Shown here one piece after another: positions 53,824 through 61,141 of a DNA stretch of 64,000 bases. Source of the stretch: JAJXWB01 sp047971685 (GTDB lineage Bacteria; Pseudomonadota; Alphaproteobacteria; Rhizobiales; Beijerinckiaceae); the NCBI GenBank assembly GCA_047971685.1, contig JBKDZW010000089.1:5282-69281 (forward strand). Reading direction: 5' to 3'. Below the pieces are notes generated by a model. The model did not search any database, had not been told where the DNA came from, and saw nothing but the letters and a program-made list of their open reading frames with translations. The stretch's first letter is position 1; each line of letters begins with the position of its first letter. The translations under genes were made by a program, and so were the position numbers.

Positions 53824-54992
53824 ACGTCGCTCTCGACATCCTGCGTTGGGCCACGCTCGTTTTCTGCGCGATCTCGCTCGCCGGCCTCGTGCTGACCGTA
53901 GCGCTCGGACTGATCTCGCCGCTGATCCATGCGCGCCGCGCGCGCAGGTCCGATCTGCCGCCGATCAGCTTTATCCTGCCTATCAAGGACTGGGCGACAA
54001 GCTTCGGTCCTTCGCAATCCTCGGTCTTTGCGCTCGACTATCCCGAATATGACGTGACCGCGACGGCGGCGGAGGCCGAATCGCAGGCCGTAACGGCGAT
54101 GCGCGACATTATTGCCGCCCATCCCGACCGCCCGGCCAAACTGGTGCAATCGACGGCCAGCTTTGCCGTCAGCCCCAAGGTCAACAATATTTACAGCGCG
54201 ATCGAGGAGGCCAGATACGATCTCATCGCCACCAAGGATTGCAACATCGTGTTGCCGCCGCGCACCGCGCGCATGGCGGTCGCCGCCATGACCGAGAACG
54301 TGGGGCTTGTGACCGCCATAACCGAGGCGCGCGGCGCGACCTCGCTGGCGGCGCGGATCGAGGCCTCGATCATGAACCAGTCGCATGCGCGCTATCTTCA
54401 CGCAGCGGCCGCGCTGGGGCTCGGTTTCGGGCTCGGCAAGCTGATGATCTTCAAGCGCTCGGATCTGCACCGGGCCGGCGGTTTTGAAGCCATCGCCCAT
54501 ACCGTGGGCGAGGATTCGGCGACCGCCCATGCGCTTGCAGGCATCGGCCTGCGCACGGTCATCATCGGCGCGCCGATCTATCAGGTGCTGGGCGCGCGCA
54601 AATTCGGCGATATGCACAACCGTCAGATGCGCTGGGCCGTCATAAGGCGCCAGAACGAACTGGCCGGTTTTCTGGCCGAACCTTTCGGCCTGTCGGTCTT
54701 TGTGGCGCTGGCGGCGGCTTTTGCGGCGCCGCTTCTTGGCTGGAGCGCGCCGGGCGCCTTTCTGGCGACGCTCGTCTTCTGGTTTGCCTGCGAAACCGCG
54801 CTTGCCTTGGCGCGGGGCTGGGATGTATCGGTGAGCGCGCCCTTCGTCATGGTCGCCCGCGATGCGATGATGGCTTCGGTCTGGCTGCGCGCCTGGTTCA
54901 CCAGGCGGGTCGTCTGGGCGGCCGAAGTTTACGAGGCGCAGCAGGAGCGTGGCTCGATGCCTGCCCCCGCCCAGAAAAGGAATGATGCGTGA
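53820..54992 (+). CDS. GT21 ceramide-glucosyltransferase-type glycosyltransferase
   Basis: A 390-residue membrane GT-A enzyme resembling GT21 (animal UGCG, bacterial HpnI). It has an N-terminal helix, an NPKVNN-like segment (SPKVNNIYSAIEEARYDLIATKDCNI, Asp140), an acidic EDS (231-232) and the processive-type R268-QMRW motif. Two to three C-terminal helices follow (LSVFVALAAAFAAPLLGW). It starts at TTG 53820, overlapping the SDR stop; no ATG is near. Next to serine palmitoyltransferase, ceramide synthase and a desaturase, transfer of a sugar to ceramide is the simplest reading. HpnI-type hopanoid transfer is less likely because no hopanoid gene is present. Confidence 0.8.
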   Translation: MNVALDILRWATLVFCAISLAGLVLTVALGLISPLIHARRARRSDLPPISFILPIKDWATSFGPSQSSVFALDYPEYDVTATAAEAESQAVTAMRDIIAAHPDRPAKLVQSTASFAVSPKVNNIYSAIEEARYDLIATKDCNIVLPPRTARMAVAAMTENVGLVTAITEARGATSLAARIEASIMNQSHARYLHAAAALGLGFGLGKLMIFKRSDLHRAGGFEAIAHTVGEDSATAHALAGIGLRTVIIGAPIYQVLGARKFGDMHNRQMRWAVIRRQNELAGFLAEPFGLSVFVALAAAFAAPLLGWSAPGAFLATLVFWFACETALALARGWDVSVSAPFVMVARDAMMASVWLRAWFTRRVVWAAEVYEAQQERGSMPAPAQKRNDA

Positions 54993-56266
54993 CGGCGCAA
55001 GGATTGCTCGTCGGATTGATCGACATTGCGCTCACGCTATGCGTTCTCGGCATGGCGGCGATTGGCGCGAGCCTGCTCGTTCTGGTGGTTCGCTTTCTCT
55101 ACGACCAGGCGCGCGGCGCAGGCGACGGTTCACGCGACGTCGCGCCGCTGGCGGAAGCCGACCTGCCGCATGTCGTCCTGCAAATTCCCGTTTTCAACGA
55201 GCCGCGCGTGGTGATCGGCGCCCTGCGCGCCGCCGCCGCGCTCGATTGGCCGCGCGAAAAACTGCACCTTCAATTGCTCGACGATTCCACCGACGAGACC
55301 ACCGAGCGCGCCGCCGAACTGATCGCGGAATTGCGCGCCGAGGGCCACGACGTGCGCCATGTGCGCCGCGAGGACCGCACGGGCTTCAAGGCCGGCGCGT
55401 GCGCCGCCGGTCTGGCGCTCGACGATTCGCCGTTCGTGGCGATGCTCGATGTCGATTTCCGCCCGCCGGCCGACTGGCTGCGCAAGGCCATTCCCGTCAT
55501 CGTCGGCGATCCCAAGGCCGGCTTCGTGCAGGCGCGCTGCGAATTCGCCAATTACCGCAAAAACTGGCTGACGCGCGTACAGGGCCTGATCCTCGACGGC
55601 CATTTCATGATCGAGCAGCGCACCCGCGCCAATCTCGGCTGGCTGTTCCAGTTCAACGGCACGGGCGGCATATGGCGGCGCGCAGCCATCGATTCGGTCG
55701 GCGGCTGGCAGGATTATTCGCTGACCGAAGACCTCGACCTCACCATCCGCACCGCGCTTGCCGGCTGGCACGGCCGGTTCATTTCCGAGCCCGCCAGTCC
55801 CGGCCAGATGCCCGAGGGCATGCGCGACTGGCGCCGCCAGCAGCGCCGCTGGTCCAACGGCTTCATTCAGGTCGCCCAGCGGACGCTCGGACCGATCTGG
55901 ACCGCGCCATGGAGCCTGGCCGAACGCCTGTCCTCGATCATGCTCGTGCTGCATCAGGTGTTCTTTCCGTTGTGCGCGGGCGCAATCATCCTCATCATTC
56001 TCGGCATTCTGGCGCGAGGAATCTCGATTGCAGCCTATCTGCCGCTGTTCGGCCTGATCTTCCTGATGGTCTGCGCGGTCGTGATCGGCATGACCCTGCC
56101 GCCCTCTCTCGCGCTCAAGCGTGGGTCGTTCTGGCGCTATCTCGCCACCATGGCCATGCTGCCGCCGCTGTTCATCTATCTGGCCGTCGCCAATGCGCCG
56201 AAAATCATCCAGACCGCGCGCGGGCGGCAGGAGCATTTCAAGCGCACGCCCAAGAAAGAGCATTAA
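54989..56266 (+). CDS. GT2 membrane glycosyltransferase (cellulose-synthase-like)
   Basis: A 425-residue membrane enzyme with an N-terminal helix, QIPVFNEPRVV, DDSTDET, the DxD Asp154-Val-Asp156, TED 247-249 and QQRRW (284-288), followed by C-terminal helices (IMLVLHQVFFPLCAGAIILII, FGLIFLMVCAVVIGM). It is a close relative of glucosylglycerol/glucomannan-type processive synthases. It uses a GTG start overlapping the GT21 stop by GTGA. It may extend the sugar placed by the GT21 enzyme. Confidence 0.85.
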   Translation: MTAQGLLVGLIDIALTLCVLGMAAIGASLLVLVVRFLYDQARGAGDGSRDVAPLAEADLPHVVLQIPVFNEPRVVIGALRAAAALDWPREKLHLQLLDDSTDETTERAAELIAELRAEGHDVRHVRREDRTGFKAGACAAGLALDDSPFVAMLDVDFRPPADWLRKAIPVIVGDPKAGFVQARCEFANYRKNWLTRVQGLILDGHFMIEQRTRANLGWLFQFNGTGGIWRRAAIDSVGGWQDYSLTEDLDLTIRTALAGWHGRFISEPASPGQMPEGMRDWRRQQRRWSNGFIQVAQRTLGPIWTAPWSLAERLSSIMLVLHQVFFPLCAGAIILIILGILARGISIAAYLPLFGLIFLMVCAVVIGMTLPPSLALKRGSFWRYLATMAMLPPLFIYLAVANAPKIIQTARGRQEHFKRTPKKEH

Positions 56267-56661
56267 CGCAACCTGCCCACGGCAATTTCACGGGGCGCGG
56301 TCGGAGACGGCCGAAGACGGGCAGGCGCAGCCCTTGCCGCTTCGGCATCGTTTGCAGCAGACCTGCCTCGCGCCGTTTGCGGACCGTCTGCGCTTGGCGC
56401 GGCAGGAAGGCGCTTGCTAGTCTTGCCTCGATAATCTGCCTGGAACCAGAACCTTCATGTCGCAGGAACGCCTGAAAGGCGCCTTTTAAAGAACGCCTGA
56501 AGGGCGCGTTTTAAAGAACGCCTGAAAGGCGCGTCGCGAAGGATGGCCAAAGGCCCGGAAACCCGGCTTGTGTTTCGGGACGGGCGCCTTGCGGCCCTCC
56601 GGCATGAAGGGCCGGGGCGGCCGGAGTTTCCCTCCAGGCTCCGATAAACGGGAGGATCGGC
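56267..56661. other. 395-bp non-coding gap
   Basis: It lies between the GT2 gene and the amidase. It contains a 25-bp hairpin-forming repeat (56468-56535) and, near the amidase, an aacgggaggatcggc ribosome site. No gene is seen. Confidence 0.7.
56468..56535. repeat. 25-bp tandem repeat with internal hairpins
   Basis: Units at 56468, 56493 and 56518 share aacgcctgaaaggcg. Each copy contains the self-complementary cgcc-tgaaa-ggcg, so a row of small stem-loops forms; the first two end in ttttaaag. Confidence 0.9.
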
Positions 56662-58113
56662 ATGGACGACAAACTTGCATTCGCCTCGGCGGCCACGCTC
56701 GCAAAACTGGTGCGCGAAAAAAAGGTCGGGGCGGTCGAACTTCTGGAATTCTTTCTTGCGCGCGTCGAACGCCACAATCCCACTCTCAACGCCATCATCG
56801 TCCAGCGCGCGGACGCCGCCAGAAAAGAGGCTGCGGCCTGCGACGCCATGACCGCGAAAGGCCAGTCGATGGGGGCGCTGCACGGCGTGCCCATGACGGT
56901 CAAGGAATCCTTCGATGTCGCGGGCACGCCGTCCACCTGGGGATTGACGGCGTTCCGCGACAATATCGCGGCCAGGGACGCGCTTTCCGTCGAGCGGTTG
57001 AAGGGCGCTGGCGCGGTCGTTTTCGGCAAGACCAATGTGCCGGCCTGGCTTGCCGACTGGCAATCGTTCAACCCGATCTACGGCACGACCAACAATCCCT
57101 GGAATGTCGGGCGCACGCCGGGCGGTTCTTCAGGCGGCAGCGCGGCGGCGCTGGCGGCGGGACTCACGGGGCTGGAGATAGGCAGCGACATCGGCGCCTC
57201 CATCCGCGATCCCGCCCATTATTGCGGGGTTTACGGCCACAAGCCGACCTTCGACATCTGCCCGCGCGACGGCCATCTCCTGCCCGGCGCCTATGCCCAC
57301 GGCGATATTTCCGTGATCGGCCCGCTGGCGCGCTCGGCCTACGATCTGGAGACCGCGCTCGACATTATCGCAGGGCCCAATGCGCTCGAGGCCACGGGGC
57401 TGCGCCTGGAATTGCCGCGCTCGAAAAAGACGAAACTGTCGGAGTTTCGCGTCGCCGTCATGCCTTCGGCCGACACCGCGCCGGTCGATGGCGCCGTGCG
57501 TGAAAAAATCGAGGAGCTTGCCGGTTTTCTGGAAGGCCAGGGCGCCCATGTCGATCGCGCCGCGCGCCCCGTCGATCCAGCCGCCGCGCACGAGACCTAC
57601 ATCATGCTCCTGCGCTCGGCGACCAGCGGCGCGCTCGATGACGCGGTTTACGAAAAATTGCTGGCTGCGCGAAAAGAGGTTGCAGGGCGCAACGATTATT
57701 TCGCCTGGCATGCGCGCGCAAACACGATGGGCCATCGCGAATGGCTGCGCTGGAACAATGCCCGCGCGAAAATGCGGCTCGACTGGCAGGCGTTTTTTAC
57801 CCGCTTCGATCTCCTGCTCTGCCCGACCGCCACGACAACCGCGTTTCCGCACATGCAGACCGGCGAGCGCTGGGAACGCATGATTTCGGTCGACGGCAAG
57901 GACCAGCCGACGACGACGCAGCTTTTCTGGGCGGGCTATTCCGGCATGGTCGATCTGCCATCGACCATCGCGCCGCTCGGGCTGGCGAAAGACGGCCTGC
58001 CGGTCGGCGTGCAGATCGTGGCGCCGGCCTATCGGGATCACAGCGCCATCCGCTTCGCGCAATTGCTGGAAGACCGGTATCGCGCGTTCGAGCCGCCGCC
58101 GGGGTTTGCATAA
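56662..58113 (+). CDS. amidase-signature family hydrolase
   Basis: A 483-residue amidase-signature enzyme. The catalytic Ser-cisSer-Lys triad lies in GVPMTVKES (Lys), GRTPGGSSGGSAAALAAG and GSDIGASIRDPAHYCGVYGHKP. The family includes glutamyl-tRNA amidotransferase GatA, fatty acid amide hydrolase and aryl amidases; neither GatB nor GatC is near. It sits between the lipid operon and the convergent ceramide genes. An acyl-amide substrate would fit the setting but the sequence does not show it. Confidence 0.85.
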   Translation: MDDKLAFASAATLAKLVREKKVGAVELLEFFLARVERHNPTLNAIIVQRADAARKEAAACDAMTAKGQSMGALHGVPMTVKESFDVAGTPSTWGLTAFRDNIAARDALSVERLKGAGAVVFGKTNVPAWLADWQSFNPIYGTTNNPWNVGRTPGGSSGGSAAALAAGLTGLEIGSDIGASIRDPAHYCGVYGHKPTFDICPRDGHLLPGAYAHGDISVIGPLARSAYDLETALDIIAGPNALEATGLRLELPRSKKTKLSEFRVAVMPSADTAPVDGAVREKIEELAGFLEGQGAHVDRAARPVDPAAAHETYIMLLRSATSGALDDAVYEKLLAARKEVAGRNDYFAWHARANTMGHREWLRWNNARAKMRLDWQAFFTRFDLLLCPTATTTAFPHMQTGERWERMISVDGKDQPTTTQLFWAGYSGMVDLPSTIAPLGLAKDGLPVGVQIVAPAYRDHSAIRFAQLLEDRYRAFEPPPGFA

Positions 58114-58145
58114 GACCGGCCAGTCGGCCAGCCATGGCGGCGGGA

Positions 58146-58832
58146 TCAGAGCGGCTTGTCGCCGGGCTTGTCGTCCTTGGCATAGCCGGTGCCGAACACA
58201 TCGTCCCAATAAGGGCAGCTCACGCCATAGCCGCGGTCGGGATCGCGGAAATGATGCAGGAGGTGCGCACGGCGCAGGATCTGCTCGACCCTGGTGTGCG
58301 GCGGGCGGTGATGAATGTGGTAGTGGATCTCGTCGTAGAGCACGTAGCCGACGAGGAAGCCGGCCGTGATCGAATAGGACAGAGGCTCCGGAAACAGCAG
58401 GGTGATCACGACATAAGCGAGCGCCATCAGCGGCACGCTCATCAGCAGGGGCATGACGAGGCGCAGGGGATCGCTCGGATGCACGTGATGCACGCCGTGC
58501 AGCAGGAAGTGGATGCGCTCGCCGATCCTGCCGGGAAATTCCGTGTGAAAGACCCAGCGATGGAAGACATATTCGCAGAGCGTCCAGGCGATATAGCCGA
58601 AGATCAGGCAGGCGATGGTGATGAACGCCGGTTGCCCCCTGGCGCCGAGCCAGCCGAGCCAGGCGGCGAAGGGAAGATAGAACAGCGGCGCCCACCAGGG
58701 TACGCGCGAAAGCAGGTCCAGCACACGATTGTCGAAAATGCGCGGCGAGGCCGCCAGAAGCTCGGCCTTGCTCATGCCCTGCGTCGACATATGCGCGTAT
58801 GGGTCGCGCGCGGTTTGCGTCGTGTCGCTCAT
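58146..58832 (-). CDS. fatty acid 2-hydroxylase-like membrane enzyme (FA2H/Scs7 type)
   Basis: A 228-residue diiron membrane hydroxylase of the sterol-desaturase/hydroxylase superfamily. Its histidine motifs are H91-RWVF-H96, H108 with H112-GVHH116, H170 plus H174-H175 and H190-LLHH194. The order and the segments EYVFHRWVFH, HFLLHGVHH, GYVLYDEIHYHIHH and HLLHHF-GYGVSCPYWD closely follow FA2H, which 2-hydroxylates the N-acyl chain of ceramide. It lacks the N-terminal cytochrome b5 domain seen in animal and yeast enzymes. Its start lies 10 bp after the desaturase ends, in one operon. Confidence 0.78.
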   Translation of the reverse strand: MSDTTQTARDPYAHMSTQGMSKAELLAASPRIFDNRVLDLLSRVPWWAPLFYLPFAAWLGWLGARGQPAFITIACLIFGYIAWTLCEYVFHRWVFHTEFPGRIGERIHFLLHGVHHVHPSDPLRLVMPLLMSVPLMALAYVVITLLFPEPLSYSITAGFLVGYVLYDEIHYHIHHRPPHTRVEQILRRAHLLHHFRDPDRGYGVSCPYWDDVFGTGYAKDDKPGDKPL

Positions 58833-58842
58833 GCCAGTCTCC

Positions 58843-59853
58843 TCACGCCGCCGCAGTCGGCGCGCTTGTCGCCGGCGCCGGCGTACTTGCCGCCGGCGCC
58901 GCGCCGAGATTCTCGGTGCGCGACATCAGCGAATATCGCGGGTTGAAGATGAAATCGAAGAACAGTTTCACCCAGGATTTGTGGGCGTGCAGGTTATTGT
59001 AGAATTCCGGCGCCGTGGCCTTCAACCTGGGCAGCAGGGCCCAGGGGATTTCCTGAAAATCGTGATGTTCGTTGTGATAGCCGATGTTGAGCGCGAAGAA
59101 GTTCAGGGGGCCGTAGTAATCGAACGTGCCCTGCCCCGGCCAGGCCGCGTAATGCTCCTGAATCCAGCGCGCGCCCAGCGGATGCAGGCCGACCGAGAAC
59201 CAGAAGGAAGCAAACAGGTAAAACAGCGCATTGCCGCCGAGGAAATACCAGACCGCGATGTCGAAGACCGCGATGACGGCGAAATTGACGTAGGTCCACA
59301 GGCCCCAGATCGGCACCGTGCCCTTGAGGCGGTAGATGCGGGTGAGCTGCATCACGGGGAAGAAGAACAGCCACAGGGCTTTGCGCCACCAGACATTGCC
59401 GACGAGTTTTGCCTCCCAGCCGGAGGGCACGTCGGCGTCGTAATCGTAGCTGGACAGATGCGAATGGTGCTTCACATGGTAGCAGCGAAAGCCCATGGCG
59501 GTCGGAAAGGCGTTGGGCAGATCGGCCAGAATCGCATTCCATTTGTTGAGCGTGGGGCTCTGGAACACGGCGTTGTGGATGGAATCGTGAATGATCACGA
59601 ACATGGCGTGATTGGCGAATGCGCCGATTCCATAGGCGAGCAGCAGGGTCGCCCACCAATAGGACATGCCGAGATAGCCCATCCAGGCGGCGATCGCGAC
59701 TTGCAGGACGAATACGCCGGCGGTGATCCAGAAGGTTCTGATGTCGCGCACCATGAGCTGGGCCACTTCCGGATGGGCGGCCAGGATCGCCTTGCGGCGA
59801 TCGACATGGCTTCGGTCGACGCCGAGAGCGGTAACGGGAACGCTCATGTTCAT
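58843..59853 (-). CDS. sphingolipid delta-4 desaturase-like enzyme (DES1/DEGS1 type)
   Basis: A 336-residue membrane desaturase. The N-terminal SHVDRRKAILAAHPEVAQLM is the lipid-DES motif otherwise typical of dihydroceramide delta-4 desaturases (human DEGS1 has the similar PHADRRREIL). Three histidine boxes are complete: H89-DSI-H93, H126-VKHH130 and H260-NEHH264. HPLGARWIQEHY, YYGPLNFFALNIGYHNEHHDF and YNNLHAHKSWVKLFFDF also align with DEGS1. The resemblance runs over the full length, so introducing the 4,5-trans double bond in (dihydro)ceramide is the best prediction. It is 10 bp from the FA2H-like gene and 16 bp from the ceramide synthase. Confidence 0.88.
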   Translation of the reverse strand: MNMSVPVTALGVDRSHVDRRKAILAAHPEVAQLMVRDIRTFWITAGVFVLQVAIAAWMGYLGMSYWWATLLLAYGIGAFANHAMFVIIHDSIHNAVFQSPTLNKWNAILADLPNAFPTAMGFRCYHVKHHSHLSSYDYDADVPSGWEAKLVGNVWWRKALWLFFFPVMQLTRIYRLKGTVPIWGLWTYVNFAVIAVFDIAVWYFLGGNALFYLFASFWFSVGLHPLGARWIQEHYAAWPGQGTFDYYGPLNFFALNIGYHNEHHDFQEIPWALLPRLKATAPEFYNNLHAHKSWVKLFFDFIFNPRYSLMSRTENLGAAPAASTPAPATSAPTAAA

Positions 59854-59869
59854 GTCTGTCTTTCCCGCC

Positions 59870-61069
59870 TCACCCGGCCTGCGCCGCGCCCGTCAGGGCT
59901 GCTTGCGGCGCGCCGTCGAGGCGCTTCTCGTAGATACGATGGATTTTGTCGATTTTAGCGCCACTCATCTCAATGGGTCTGCGCATGCCGGCGTTATCTT
60001 CCAGAACCCAGCCGAATTCCACTTGATCTAACGCAACTTTGCGGCTCCGCAGGCGTAATTCTTCTATCATGGTCATGATGACGATGCCGCCGCGTGCGCT
60101 CTTATGTAGCGCCTTCGTCATGCCGAACAGGGCGAGGCGGCCGGATTTATAGTCGCGTTTGCGAATGCGGGCGACCACCTTCGGCAGGCCGAACGGAAAA
60201 AGCCTGCCGTCGAGATCGGCCACGATCTCGTGCAGATTGGGCACGACAATTCCGAAGGCGACGGGCTCGCCGTCGATTTCGGTCACAAAGCCCCAATCCT
60301 CGGTCATCAGGAATTTCAGGCTGTCGGCCATCGACTTGAATTCTTCGCGCGTGATCGGGACAAAGCCCCAGTTTCCGGCCCAGGCGTCGTTGAAAAGGCG
60401 CGTCATCAGATCGACCTCGCTGTCGAGGTCGTTCATGCGCAGGGCCCGGAATTTCAGGCGTTCGCGCCATTCCGGGCGGTTGAGCAGCAAAGGCTCGGCG
60501 TTGCGGTCCGTCGCGGAGACATCGTAGCGGTAGGAAATGAGGTCGCGCGCCTTGGCGTAGCCCAGCGCCTCGACATGGGCGCTCAGATAGGGCGGATGCC
60601 AGGGAATGAAGACCATGGGCGTGGCCTCGAAACCCTGGACCAGAAGGCCGCATTCGGCGTTGACCGAGGGCGAGAACGGCCCGTGGACAACCTCTGCGCC
60701 CTCGCGCTTCAGCCAGGCTTCCGCAGCCGCCAGCAGCGCCGCCACGACCTCGCGGTCGTCGACCGCATCGAGCGAGCCGAACTGATAGCGGGAAGCTAGA
60801 TTGGGGCGGACCTCGTTATAGACCTGCGCCTCGATGCGGCCAACGGTCGCGCCGTCTCGTTTGGCCAGAAAGGCCTGCGAGCGCACGAGCCTGTAATGCG
60901 GATTGAGCTTGTGGGCGTACATGGCCCAGCGCTCGGCGTCGAGCGAGGGCGAAAAGCCCGGCCAGCCGCGATAGAGCCGGCGCGGCGCGCGGCAAAACTC
61001 CATGAAGGCGCGAAGGCCCGAGACGGGCGATATCTCGACGGCGTTCCGATGAACTGATGCTGCGGACAT
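59870..61069 (-). CDS. bacterial ceramide synthase-like GNAT-fold acyltransferase
   Basis: A 399-residue protein with an N-acyltransferase (GNAT-like) fold. The N-terminal GLRAFMEFCRAPRRLYRGWPGFSPSLDAERWAM and the C-terminal RKVALDQVEFGWVLEDNAGMRRPIE resemble Caulobacter bCerS, the non-eukaryotic enzyme that N-acylates the sphingoid base. Other segments include FLAKRDGATVGRIEAQV and EVVHGPFSPSVNAECGLLVQGFE. The start at 61069 (MSAASVHRN) is preferred to an ATG 36 bp upstream. It lies between the desaturase and serine palmitoyltransferase, a placement that strongly supports the call. Confidence 0.82.
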   Translation of the reverse strand: MSAASVHRNAVEISPVSGLRAFMEFCRAPRRLYRGWPGFSPSLDAERWAMYAHKLNPHYRLVRSQAFLAKRDGATVGRIEAQVYNEVRPNLASRYQFGSLDAVDDREVVAALLAAAEAWLKREGAEVVHGPFSPSVNAECGLLVQGFEATPMVFIPWHPPYLSAHVEALGYAKARDLISYRYDVSATDRNAEPLLLNRPEWRERLKFRALRMNDLDSEVDLMTRLFNDAWAGNWGFVPITREEFKSMADSLKFLMTEDWGFVTEIDGEPVAFGIVVPNLHEIVADLDGRLFPFGLPKVVARIRKRDYKSGRLALFGMTKALHKSARGGIVIMTMIEELRLRSRKVALDQVEFGWVLEDNAGMRRPIEMSGAKIDKIHRIYEKRLDGAPQAALTGAAQAG

Positions 61070-61141
61070 GGCGCCGCCCATAGCACGGACGCAGGCCGGA
61101 ACCAACGCCGGCCTGCGCGAATTGGAGCGGTTCCAGACGGG

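Noticed and set aside
50711..54992. Aryl polyene or other polyketide cluster interpretation of the ACP-KS-dehydratase operon
   Set aside because: There is no second ketosynthase (chain-length factor), ammonia-lyase or outer-membrane acyltransferase, and the glycosyltransferase and convergent genes point to ceramide.
53820..54992. HpnI-type hopanoid glycosyltransferase
   Set aside because: No hopanoid biosynthesis or HpnJ/HpnK neighbours were found; the local context is sphingolipid.
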